Shown one piece after another: positions 19,085-26,673 of a stretch of DNA of 39,989 nucleotides (position 1 is the first letter of the stretch; every line of letters begins with the position of its first letter). Source of the stretch: Fervidobacterium thailandense (GTDB lineage: Bacteria; Thermotogota; Thermotogae; Thermotogales; Fervidobacteriaceae); the NCBI RefSeq assembly GCF_001719065.1, contig NZ_LWAF01000014.1, positions 1 through 39,989 of the forward strand, in the 5' to 3' direction. The notes under the pieces were generated by a model. It worked only from the letters and a program-made list of their open reading frames with translations. It had not been told where the DNA came from and searched no databases. Position numbers and translations under genes: made by a program.

Positions 19085-20174
19085 TTACCTCACGCCCTCT
19101 CCATTTCACTCTTCGAATGAACAGCGTCTTGTAAAGGGAGGCCAAGAACACTATCAAAAAGAAGAAAAAATGTATCGGATAAAAAATGGCATCATACCAT
19201 CGATAATCTCCTGTCGGCTTGGAAAGAATGTAGACAATAACTGCAAGCACGAAATACTTCCAAAGTCCCTCGACGTTGAACAAGTAAACAACGGAGGAAT
19301 ACATACCAGCCATCCACAGAAAAGCGATTAGAAAGGTAAACAAACCGCCGGTTATGGCTCCAGCAGACATGTTTTTTGTAAATCCTTCAAAGAGCTGCTT
19401 CAACCCTTCGGGATACATTCTAAACTTTATTATGTCTCCCCCGAGGTAATTTTTCACAGGAATTCCGTGCTTTAGGTAGAGTCGTCCAAGTTTTATATCT
19501 TCAAGTACGCTATCCTTAATCGCCTCGTGACCACCTGTTCTTTCGTAGTCCTGCCTCGAAGTTACAATGACCGGGCCAAATGCTCCGGATGGTTTCATTT
19601 TGAGAAACTCGAAGTTGTTACTTGCATAGATAGCCATGAAGTTCGAAACCATTCCAAGATGCTCGTAGACTTTCTCGAAACGCTGGTACGGCCAGACAGA
19701 TATAAGTCCACCGTTTAGAGAACGGAGGGTTAGGAGGACCTGTACAGCATCTATTCCAGGTTCAACGTCCGCATCAAAAAAGATTAAAACGTCACCTGTT
19801 GAACCCTGTACACCATTCCATATGGCCCAGGATTTACCCACCCACCCGCTTGGTGGCTCATCTTTGAGATTAATTAGTTTCACATTCTTGAAACGTAGAG
19901 AATAGTCCTTTACGATCTCTGCAGTATTGTCCGTTGAATTGTCATTCACAACGATAATCTCGTGTAACTGTACGCTTTGAACAACCAGACTACTCAATAT
20001 CTTTGCAATATTCCGCTCCTCGTTTCGCGCTGGAATAATAACTGAAACTTTTTCGGAAAAAGAAGTTGCATTCGTGTCTTCTGCGGAGTTGTTCTGTTTC
20101 AAAATACGTCCCTTGATACTCATGCGGTACAAGGCGCTGACAATGATTGTGAAAATGAAAATAAATAATCTCAC
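19074..20174 (-). CDS. Family 2 glycosyltransferase, CrtQ-like
   Basis: This 366-residue GT2 enzyme has an N-terminal membrane helix, a cytosolic catalytic domain and about three C-terminal membrane helices. Visible motifs are VSVIIPARNEERNI, VVNDNSTDNTAEI, FFDADVEPG (the metal-binding DxD) and DYERTGGHEAI followed by EDIKLGR (the acceptor/base region ED). The arrangement resembles the carotenoid/glycolipid glycosyltransferase CrtQ. As the first gene before plsY, a TPR protein and an ICMT-like enzyme, it suggests synthesis of a glycosylated, acylated membrane lipid. That product is inferred. Confidence 0.85.
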   Translation of the reverse strand: MRLFIFIFTIIVSALYRMSIKGRILKQNNSAEDTNATSFSEKVSVIIPARNEERNIAKILSSLVVQSVQLHEIIVVNDNSTDNTAEIVKDYSLRFKNVKLINLKDEPPSGWVGKSWAIWNGVQGSTGDVLIFFDADVEPGIDAVQVLLTLRSLNGGLISVWPYQRFEKVYEHLGMVSNFMAIYASNNFEFLKMKPSGAFGPVIVTSRQDYERTGGHEAIKDSVLEDIKLGRLYLKHGIPVKNYLGGDIIKFRMYPEGLKQLFEGFTKNMSAGAITGGLFTFLIAFLWMAGMYSSVVYLFNVEGLWKYFVLAVIVYILSKPTGDYRWYDAIFYPIHFFFFLIVFLASLYKTLFIRRVKWRGREVSVK

Positions 20175-20207
20175 CGAAAATCCTCCAAGTGTCTACATTT
20201 TTTCTCT

Positions 20208-20235
20208 ATTATAACATAAAGTGAACAAAATACAA
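20208..20235 (-). promoter_or_regulatory. Promoter for the glycosyltransferase-plsY operon
   Basis: On the minus strand TTGTAT (20235-20230) and TATAAT (20213-20208) are 16 bases apart, 34 bases before the glycosyltransferase start. It is divergent from the MFS promoter. Confidence 0.6.
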
Positions 20236-20244
20236 ACAAAAATT

Positions 20245-20274
20245 CTGTACAAACCTAATCCAATCGGATATAAT
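20245..20274 (+). promoter_or_regulatory. Promoter for the MFS gene
   Basis: TATAAT at 20269-20274 lies 18 bases after a weak CTGTAC (20245-20250), 30 bases before the MFS ATG. Confidence 0.5.
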
Positions 20275-20304
20275 ATAGAAAACTACCTGAAGGAAGGCAT
20301 CATC

Positions 20305-20937
20305 ATGGACAAATTCAAGCAGAGAAGCCTACTTTCCCTGTTCTTTGTGGTCCTCGCCGACATGATCGGATTTGGATTCATCATCCCTTTATTGCCATAC
20401 TACGCAAAACAGTTTGGGGCCTCCGATGTGTTGATCGGTATTCTCGGAGCAACGTATCCCCTTGGTCAAATTTTCGCCGCACCACTTATAGGTAGACTCT
20501 CCGACAAGTTCGGAAGAAAGAAGGCCCTCCTTTTGAGCGTTGGAGGGACGTTTGCTTCCCTTTTGATGCTCGGGTTTGCAAAATCATTAGGCATGATTTT
20601 TCTCTCAAGGTTACTTGATGGCCTAACCGGTGGGAACATCACGGTTGCGCAGTCTTACATCAGCGATCTTACCGACGAGAAAAGTAGAGCACGAAGCCTT
20701 GGTTTAATCGGTGCTGCATTTGGATTAGGATTTATAATCGGGCCTGCTTTTGGAGGATACTTGAGTCGCTTCGGTTTTTCCGTCCCAGCCTTTGTTGCAG
20801 CAGGAATTGCGTTTGCCAACTTGATAATGATTGCAGCGTTGCTCCCAGAATCCAGACCTACCGACCCAAAAAGAGTAGCTTTTACAGAATTTGAAGGATC
20901 TGTATCCCCGCACTTCAGTGCGGATACAGAGCCTTGA
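20305..20937 (+). pseudogene. MFS drug-efflux transporter, 5' fragment (split by IS)
   Basis: This is the N-terminal half of a TetA/Bmr-like 12-helix proton antiporter. It has LADMIGFGFIIPLLPYYA in TM1, the motif A loop GRLSDKFGRKKALL between TM2 and TM3, and six membrane helices in all. ATG 20305 has AAGGAAGG upstream; the frame is open from 20221 but those residues are not MFS-like. The native sequence ends at codon 194 (position 20885, in TTTAC), where the insertion sequence begins. Readthrough into the element adds about 16 foreign residues before the stop at 20935. The product would lack TM7-12 and is presumably inactive. Confidence 0.9.
20900..20929 (+). repeat. IS left-end hairpin
   Basis: CTGTATC (20900-20906) pairs with GATACAG (20923-20929), and CGCACT (20909-20914) with AGTGCG (20917-20922), with a two-base CC bulge. 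Bulged hairpins near the tip are what the Y1 transposase recognises in this family. Confidence 0.8.
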
Positions 20938-21013
20938 TATCTTCATTTGCTATATTTGCTATAATATAACCAAAGCACCAGCGTTAATTAACAAACGTAG
21001 AGGTGCATCGCAC

Positions 21014-21407
21014 ATGGTAGAATTAAGTCCTTACGCCACGCAAAATTTCAAATCACTTATCATTTCGTCTGGATTCCAAAGTATAGAAAGTGCCTTTTAA
21101 ATGGCAACGTTAAAACTGAACTCTGCAATATAATCAACGAAATTGTCCAACAATTTGGTTTTGAAATCTTAGCATTAGAAGTTATGCCTGACCATGTGCA
21201 CTTGTTCCTTTCGGCACCTCCACAAAGTACAGCCCTGCTGAGATTATAAAAATCGTCAAAGGAACTACTGCAAGAAAGCTCAGAACTAAATTTCCAACAC
21301 TGCGCAATTCAAAACATTTGTGGACAGACTCTTATTTTGTTGCAACGCACGGTAACGTATCTGCTGAAACTATCAGGAGGTACATTGAAGAATGCCAGAA
21401 TTTGTAA
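21014..21407 (+). pseudogene. tnpA: tnpA, Y1 (HUH) transposase, frameshifted
   Basis: Three reading frames together give a complete IS200/IS605 TnpA of about 131 residues: MVEL; then SLRHAKFQITYHFVWIPKY through PDHVHLFLSAPPQ with the HUH pair HVH; then YSPAEIIKIVKGTTARKLR to the catalytic Tyr in ETIRRYIEECQNL. The first frame break is near 21026 and the second near 21222-21228. Each is explained by loss of one base beside an A run. Start ATG 21014 has AGAGGTG upstream; the stop overlaps the tnpB start by 16 bases. As written no active transposase is made. Sequencing error in A runs is an alternative. Confidence 0.85.
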
Positions 21408-22606
21408 CTAAGTGCTTTGTCTTAGACCTATCAAGAAAAACAGATAAGAAACTTGCTATAATTTTCGGACACCTGACATATTCAGCATCCAAACTGTGGA
21501 ATGTTGCTAATTACGAAATAGAGAAGAACGGTGTGTCTATCTATGAACTTGAGCATAAGCTCAAAGATAACTTCTTTGCTCGTAACTTGCATTCTCAGAG
21601 TGCTCAAGCTGTCCTCCAGAAGCTTCAAGTTGCCTGGAAGAATACGTTCGATAAGCATACCAAACGTCCACGCTACCAACCCAAGGACGGACATTTCCCA
21701 GTAACTTGGAAAGAGAACGGTTTCAAAGTCGTTGGTTGCAAGCTCAGGTTGTCTCTCTCAAAGCAAACCAAGGAATACCTCAAATCAGCCCACGGAATCG
21801 AGTCCGAGTACGTATGGATAGAGTTGCCAAGAACTCTATCGCTCGATTCCGTGAAGATTCAGCAAGTTGAACTTGTTCCGTATCAAGCCTTTGGGCACAT
21901 TTCCTATTCGCTCAGGATAATCTACAGAGAACCTATCCAAGACTCCAAAGACCGGCCACAGCTGAATGAACACAAGGTTTTGGCTATTGACCTCGGTGTC
22001 AGTAACTTTGCTACATGTACCGATGGAACCAGAAGTTTTATTGTTGATGGTAGAGTGCTTTTATCTAAGCTAAGACTCATAAACAAGAGAACGGCTAAGC
22101 TAAAGTCCGTGCTCGACAGACAAAAACTCAAGACATCGAAGCGACTACACAGACTTTATCGATACAAGCAAAACTATATCAACGATTTTGTGCACAAAGC
22201 ATCAAGGAAGATAGTCAAGTATTGCATCGAGAATGGTATTGGAATAATAGTCGTTGGCAAACTTAACCATGGGATAACTAACATCGATATCGGAAGCCAA
22301 AACAACCAAAAGCTCCACCAGATGCCGTATGGTAAATTCTTGCAAAAGCTGAAGTACAAAGCTAAAGCCTACGGCATTCAAGTTGTCCAAATCGATGAAG
22401 CGTACACTTCGCAAACGTGTTCGCGCTGTGGAACGGTAGACAAAGCGAACAGAAAACACCGAGGTCTGTACGTTTGCTCGAGCTGTGGTACTGTTCTAAA
22501 CGCCGACGTAAACGGTGCTTTGAACATACTCAAGAAGGTATCTCCGAGCTCGGTAGAGGGAGTAGGGGCCTTGGCCAGCCCGGTGCGGTTAAGGTTAGTA
22601 AGCTAA
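21392..22606 (+). CDS. tnpB: TnpB, RNA-guided RuvC-like nuclease of IS605
   Basis: This 404-residue intact TnpB belongs to a family of ancestral relatives of Cas12 that cut DNA guided by an RNA from the element's right end. The N-terminal wedge/REC part covers about 1-190. RuvC-I is LAIDLGVSNF (D200). The zinc finger is C343/C346/C362/C365, and RuvC-III is NADVNGALN (D372). The canonical RuvC-II Glu is missing: IIVVGKLNHG has Gly289-Lys290 where IVxE(D/N)L is expected. The following GSQNNQKLHQMPYGKF and E336 in QIDEAYTSQ match a TnpB branch thought to use a relocated acid. Nuclease activity is therefore plausible but unproven. The last 20 residues overlap the probable guide-RNA scaffold. Confidence 0.93.
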   Translation: MPEFVTKCFVLDLSRKTDKKLAIIFGHLTYSASKLWNVANYEIEKNGVSIYELEHKLKDNFFARNLHSQSAQAVLQKLQVAWKNTFDKHTKRPRYQPKDGHFPVTWKENGFKVVGCKLRLSLSKQTKEYLKSAHGIESEYVWIELPRTLSLDSVKIQQVELVPYQAFGHISYSLRIIYREPIQDSKDRPQLNEHKVLAIDLGVSNFATCTDGTRSFIVDGRVLLSKLRLINKRTAKLKSVLDRQKLKTSKRLHRLYRYKQNYINDFVHKASRKIVKYCIENGIGIIVVGKLNHGITNIDIGSQNNQKLHQMPYGKFLQKLKYKAKAYGIQVVQIDEAYTSQTCSRCGTVDKANRKHRGLYVCSSCGTVLNADVNGALNILKKVSPSSVEGVGALASPVRLRLVS

Positions 22607-22653
22607 CATACCGCACGAAGAATCCTCGCACTCCAGTGCGGGAAGTAGGTCAA
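22500..22653 (+). ncRNA. Predicted omega (right-end) RNA scaffold of the TnpB element
   Basis: In IS605 elements the guide RNA comprises the 3' part of tnpB plus the right end, and its guide reads out of the element. Here that gives a scaffold ending at 22653 and a guide from 22654, inside the MFS gene. The 5' boundary is a guess. The only structure I can verify is the right-end hairpin 22624-22642. Confidence 0.4.
22624..22642 (+). repeat. IS right-end hairpin
   Basis: CGCACT (22627-22632) and AGTGCG (22635-22640) enclose a CC loop, the same stem as at the left end; C625/G642 extend it. The element tip TCAA is eight bases downstream. Confidence 0.75.
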
Positions 22654-23227
22654 ATTCAGCGAGCTGAAAAGAACGATAGGTCAGACCTCGGTACAAAACT
22701 TACTCTTCGTTGAACTGTTCTACTCGCTCGCTTTCACCATATTTGAATCTGGATTTGCTCTTTTTTCCATGCGTAAGTTAAGCTTAAATGTAACGAATAC
22801 GAGCTTTATCCTCACGTATGTGGGCATCCTGGTGGCATTTACCCAAGGGTTTTTAATTCGTCCTGTAAGTAAGCGATTCAGCGAAACTAATATACTCAAG
22901 CTCGCACTTCCCTCAGAACTTGTGCTTTTGTCAATCTATTCTTTCTCGTCGCAGTTATCCATACTCCTTCTCATACTAAGTCCTCTTTCAATAGTTTCTG
23001 CACTTTCCAGTGTTTCAATAGCGTCAATGGTATCCAAGTCTGTTCCAAGAGAAAAGGTAGGGGGAACGCTCGGAATATTCAACTCTGTGGACGGTTTAAC
23101 ACGAATTGTGAGTCCTATCTTGAGTGGCTTGATTATACAAAACCTTGGTCCATCGTTCAAAGGCCCTATAGAGGGGGCTTTCTTATTTGTTAGTTTACTT
23201 ATGTTCTTTAGGTACTTTTCACAATAG
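22654..23227 (+). pseudogene. MFS drug-efflux transporter, 3' fragment
   Basis: This is the C-terminal half of the transporter split at 20885. The frame reads FSELKRTIGQTSVQNLLFVE directly from the IS boundary, then six membrane helices (ILTYVGILVAFTQGFLIRPV, SVSIASMVSKSV, FLFVSLLMFFRYFSQ). With the 5' part it makes 384 residues, a normal length for this family. No strong ribosome site lies near the first internal ATG (22769), so separate translation is doubtful. The stop overlaps the convergent photolyase stop by nine bases. Confidence 0.85.
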
Positions 23228-24670
23228 TCGTTCTCTGCTCTTACCAAGTTGCTGAAACGCATCCAACGCTCTCTTTCGAGATTCCTCTAAGGGCAACATC
23301 GGTAACGGATAATCCTTACCAAGCTCGAAACCAACGCTTCGAAGCACCATTTCCGGAGCTTCCCACGGTGCGTGAACGTACTCGGGAGGCAGACTTCGCA
23401 ACTCTGGAACCCATTTCTTTACGTACTCACCGTTTGGGTCAAATTTCCTACCCTGAGAGACAGGATTGAATATCCTAAAATACGGGGCTGCGTCCGCTCC
23501 ACATCCAGCTGTCCACTGCCATCCCTGAACGTTGTTGGCAATATCGGCATCCACAAGAGTATCCCAGAACCATTCTTCACCAAGTTTCCAGTGCTTAAGC
23601 ATGTTCTTCGTCAGCCAGGAAGCCACTATCATCCGAACCCTGTTGTGCATCCAACCTATTCTCCAGAGTTGCCGCATTCCAGCATCGATAATGGGAATTC
23701 CAGTTAAACCCTTAGTCCACTTCCAAAATCCTTCGTCCCTGTCCCAGCACCAAGGAAACTTATCAAATTCCTTACGAAGGTTCGCATCAACAAGACTTGG
23801 ATTGTGGTACAGAATATGATACGAAAACTCCCTCCATCCAAGCTCTCTGAGGAATGCATAAGCTCCTTCAGTTAGCTTTCCATCGTACCTTTCAATTACC
23901 GCATGCCAAATTTGCCTCGGTGAAATCATCCCCGCTGCAAGGTACGGGGAAAGCATCGACGTATTGTCCAGGTCCGGTCGATCTCGAAGATCCTTATAAC
24001 TATCAACAGCATTATCAAGAAAGTATTTTAATCTCTCAAAAGCCCCCGTTTCCGAAACATTCCAACACTTCTCCATTTCATCGTACCACTTAATTGTTGG
24101 CAGAAGCTTAAGTTCTTCCAAGTTTCTCGAGGAGACATTAACATTTGACTTCACAATTCTTTCGGGGATTCCCAGCGGCTTGGGAACAACGCACTCAACC
24201 TGGAATTTCTTCCAGAATGGGGTGAAGACGATATAAGGTCTTCCCTCGTCCGTCCTTAACTCCTCTGGCTCGTGCAGAAGAAATGATTTGAAGCTGCGTA
24301 CATCCAAACCCTTTTTCGTGAAGTGTTCGATGATCCTTTCCTCAAGATTCTTTGTGAGAGGATCATAATTCTTGTTAAAAAATATCCCACTTACTTTTGT
24401 TTCGAAAACGAGCTTTTCCAATTCCTCCAAAGTGCTTTCACCAATTCGAATGACCAGGTCTACATTGTACCTTCTCTTGAGCTCTCCTGAAAAACTCTCA
24501 AGTGCTCGGTGAAGCCACCATTTCTTTGCACCGCCGATCGACCGAGGGAAAAGGTCCTTTGTGTACAGAAAAACCGGTATAACCGCTCCTTTCTTCGATG
24601 CTTCAAAAAGCGCGGGATTGTCGGAAAGTCTCAAATCCCATCGAAGAAGTACGATAGTAGTCACCATCAT
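23219..24670 (-). CDS. phrB: Deoxyribodipyrimidine photolyase (class I)
   Basis: This 483-residue cryptochrome/photolyase-family enzyme repairs cyclobutane pyrimidine dimers with blue light and FADH-. The N-terminal Rossmann domain begins TTIVLLRWDLRLSDNPAL (canonical WFRxDLRxxDN with F replaced by L). The FAD domain carries LRELGWREFSYH, GIPIIDAGMRQLWRIGWMHNRVRM and the lesion-binding run WFWDTLVDADIANN, then GWQWTAGCGADAAPYFRIFNP. All conserved regions are present and length is normal. Starts ATG 24670 and 24667 are adjacent, with GGGGTGAG upstream. It suggests exposure to sunlight, as in a surface hot spring. Confidence 0.95.
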   Translation of the reverse strand: MMVTTIVLLRWDLRLSDNPALFEASKKGAVIPVFLYTKDLFPRSIGGAKKWWLHRALESFSGELKRRYNVDLVIRIGESTLEELEKLVFETKVSGIFFNKNYDPLTKNLEERIIEHFTKKGLDVRSFKSFLLHEPEELRTDEGRPYIVFTPFWKKFQVECVVPKPLGIPERIVKSNVNVSSRNLEELKLLPTIKWYDEMEKCWNVSETGAFERLKYFLDNAVDSYKDLRDRPDLDNTSMLSPYLAAGMISPRQIWHAVIERYDGKLTEGAYAFLRELGWREFSYHILYHNPSLVDANLRKEFDKFPWCWDRDEGFWKWTKGLTGIPIIDAGMRQLWRIGWMHNRVRMIVASWLTKNMLKHWKLGEEWFWDTLVDADIANNVQGWQWTAGCGADAAPYFRIFNPVSQGRKFDPNGEYVKKWVPELRSLPPEYVHAPWEAPEMVLRSVGFELGKDYPLPMLPLEESRKRALDAFQQLGKSRERLL

Positions 24671-24803
24671 CTCACCCCACGAATCCAGTTAATTGGACAA
24701 ATTCTATTTTAACATAAATTCAAAGCCGATAAAAAGCTCCACTCGGGGGTTAAGTTCAATTTTGGAATGAGAATATCGTAGTACAGGTTTTTTGATGCGT
24801 AAA

Positions 24804-24812
24804 TGATATAAT
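24804..24812 (+). promoter_or_regulatory. Extended -10 promoter for the nitroreductase gene
   Basis: TGATATAAT at 24804-24812 combines the TGn extension with a perfect TATAAT. No good -35 is visible. It lies 51 bases before the start codon; the rest of 24671-24863 shows nothing else. Confidence 0.5.
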
Positions 24813-24863
24813 ATCTTTGAGTTTTGAAAATTCCATAAGTTCTGAGTAAAAGGGGGTAACTAT

Positions 24864-25592
24864 ATGTTCGAAGAAGGCAGAAAGTTCCTGAAATCAAATT
24901 GGGAAGTGCTTGAACATTTTGTGAGTGATCAAAAGAAAGGCATTCCAAGACCAGATTTTGAAAAACCGGTGCCTCCAGGGACGTTTTTGATAGATCTCCC
25001 AATGGTTAAGGAACTCGGGACCAAGACCATAGCTCAAGCGATAAACGATAGAAAAAGTCACCGAAAGTATACAAACGAACCATTAACAGTTGAAGAGCTT
25101 AGTTTCCTGCTGTGGGCAACCCAAGGTGTCAGAAACGTTACCGAGCGCGCGACATTTAGGACGGTTCCATCAGCAGGAGCGAGACATCCCTTCGAAACTT
25201 ACGTTTACATCAGGAACGTTGAAAACTTCGAGGAAGCCATCTACAGGTATCTTCCGCTTGAGCACAAACTCGTCCTCCACCGAAAGGATCGGTACTTGCG
25301 TGAGGAGATAATTCGGGCAACGCTCGACCAAGAATTCGTCGGCAGCGCAGCGGCAGTTTTTATATGGACCGTGATCCCGTATCGGACCGAATGGAGATAC
25401 GGTCCAGCGTCTCACAAGGCTATACTACTGGATGCAGGACACGTGTGCCAGAATCTCTATCTTGCTTGCGAAGCTATTGGTGCTGGTACGTGCGCAATAG
25501 CAGCTTACTCGCAAGAGTTGATGGATAAGTTCCTGCTCGTGGACGGGGTGGATGAGTTTGTAGTTTACCTGGCACCGGTAGGGAAAATTTGA
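24864..25592 (+). CDS. SagB-type nitroreductase-family flavoprotein
   Basis: This 242-residue FMN enzyme of the nitroreductase superfamily is closest in pattern to SagB/ThcOx-like dehydrogenases. It has IAQAINDRKSHRKYTNEPLTVEELSFLLWATQG (FMN-binding RRSxRxY region), VPSAGARHPFETYVYI, and the late GHVCQNLYLACEAIGAGTCAIAA. SagB proteins oxidise azolines during toxin maturation, but no cyclodehydratase or peptide gene lies nearby, so a stand-alone NAD(P)H-dependent reductase is more likely. AAAGGGGG precedes ATG 24864. It is a single-gene unit convergent with nagA. Confidence 0.85.
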   Translation: MFEEGRKFLKSNWEVLEHFVSDQKKGIPRPDFEKPVPPGTFLIDLPMVKELGTKTIAQAINDRKSHRKYTNEPLTVEELSFLLWATQGVRNVTERATFRTVPSAGARHPFETYVYIRNVENFEEAIYRYLPLEHKLVLHRKDRYLREEIIRATLDQEFVGSAAAVFIWTVIPYRTEWRYGPASHKAILLDAGHVCQNLYLACEAIGAGTCAIAAYSQELMDKFLLVDGVDEFVVYLAPVGKI

Positions 25593-25601
25593 GTGGAAAA
25601 T

Positions 25602-26648
25602 CTAAAAATTAAAGGTTTTTACCAATTTCAGTTCTGGATCAACTAAAACTAGCTTGGCAGGATACCCTTCTGCAACTCTTCCACCCTTCAACCCAAGTTC
25701 CAAGCACGCGTTATACGACGAGACTTTTGCCAAATCACGTAACGAGCACTTTGTAAATTTGGCAAAATTCCTGATTGCCTCGCTGTATCTCAAGGTACTA
25801 CCCGCGATAGTACCATCTTTTAGTTTAGCTTTCCCATCCTCGACAAAAACCTCTAAATCTCCAAGGTAATACTTTCCGTCGACTAAGCCGGTGGCCGAAA
25901 TGCTGTCGGTAACAATCTGAATTCTATCGGAACCTTTAATCCTGAACAGAAGTTCGATGAACTCAGGTGATGCGTGTATACCGTCCGGAATGACTTCCAC
26001 CATGAAATCGAAATACAGTCCTGCACCAACAAGGCCAAGTTCTCTGTGATGAAGAGGACTTATTGCATTTGGAAAGTGCGTTATCCTCTTGAATCCCATT
26101 TCATAAGCATGTCGCGCTTGAGAAAAAGTCGCGTCGGAATGTCCAAGAGAAACGATGATACCTTTTTCCAGACACGACTTTGCAAATTCATCGAAACCTT
26201 CAAGTTCAGGAGCCACGGTCACCATGGCTATTTTCCCCACTGGGATAACTTCGAAAAGTTTATCCGATGGTGGTAGTAAATAGCTTTCGTTATGTGCCCC
26301 CTTACGTTTTGGACTTATAAAAGGCCCCTCGATATGAAACTTCATACCCTCAGGTAACTCGGCATGCGGAATTGCTTCCAGCCGAGCGGTCACAGTGGTT
26401 GGTAGAAAGTACCAAACACCTTCGAGTGCTTCGTACTCCTGAAACATCTCAAATTCTTCCTTTGTCGCTCTCATAGTGTCTATTCCGCGAATTCCGTGGA
26501 TGTGTGGGTCCACGAATCCTGGCATCAGTATCCCTTTGTAGTTAGATTTGTTCGTTTCAACAACCCTGTGGATTACTTCGTCAAATTCAACAGTTCCAAC
26601 GTATTCCCCGTCAACAGGATCAACAATCAAAACGTCTTCAAGAATCAT
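25602..26648 (-). CDS. nagA: N-acetylglucosamine-6-phosphate deacetylase
   Basis: This 348-residue amidohydrolase removes acetate from GlcNAc-6-P to give GlcN-6-P. Visible motifs are FVDPHIHGIRG (metal HxH), HIEGPFISPKRKGAH, VSLGHSDATF, ITHFPNAISPLHHRE, and IVTDSISATG with the catalytic Asp. The C-terminal SSYNACLELGLKGGRVAEGYPAKLVLVD returns to the beta-sandwich. ATG 26648 was chosen over the longer open frame because GAGGAG lies just upstream. It begins 25 bases after the stop of the SIS gene, giving a two-gene GlcNAc-6-P catabolic operon. Confidence 0.93.
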   Translation of the reverse strand: MILEDVLIVDPVDGEYVGTVEFDEVIHRVVETNKSNYKGILMPGFVDPHIHGIRGIDTMRATKEEFEMFQEYEALEGVWYFLPTTVTARLEAIPHAELPEGMKFHIEGPFISPKRKGAHNESYLLPPSDKLFEVIPVGKIAMVTVAPELEGFDEFAKSCLEKGIIVSLGHSDATFSQARHAYEMGFKRITHFPNAISPLHHRELGLVGAGLYFDFMVEVIPDGIHASPEFIELLFRIKGSDRIQIVTDSISATGLVDGKYYLGDLEVFVEDGKAKLKDGTIAGSTLRYSEAIRNFAKFTKCSLRDLAKVSSYNACLELGLKGGRVAEGYPAKLVLVDPELKLVKTFNF

Positions 26649-26673
26649 TAATCCCACTCTCCTCGAGTAAGGT

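Larger units (their letters stand above)
20886..22653 (+). mobile_element. IS200/IS605-family insertion sequence inside the MFS gene
   Basis: This 1,768-bp element carries tnpA (frameshifted) and tnpB in the same direction. The left flank ends in TTAC (20882-20885) and the element ends in TCAA (22650-22653), as in IS608-type members that insert 3' of a tetranucleotide without target duplication. Imperfect subterminal hairpins sit at both ends with a shared CGCACT/AGTGCG stem. Joining 20885 to 22654 gives an uninterrupted MFS frame of 1,155 bases, which fixes the boundaries with good certainty. Confidence 0.88.

Noticed and set aside
21014-21407. Programmed frameshifting as a way to make TnpA
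   Set aside because: Two separate frame changes would be needed, neither site is a classical slippery heptamer, and IS200/IS605 TnpA is normally a single frame.
22417-22713. 98-codon plus-strand frame across the IS right end
   Set aside because: It overlaps the tnpB zinc-finger region in another frame and then crosses the hairpin and IS boundary, so it is not a gene.
24864-25592. Peptide-natural-product (azoline) cluster around the SagB-like gene
   Set aside because: No YcaO cyclodehydratase, precursor peptide or exporter gene lies nearby; the neighbours are photolyase and nagA.
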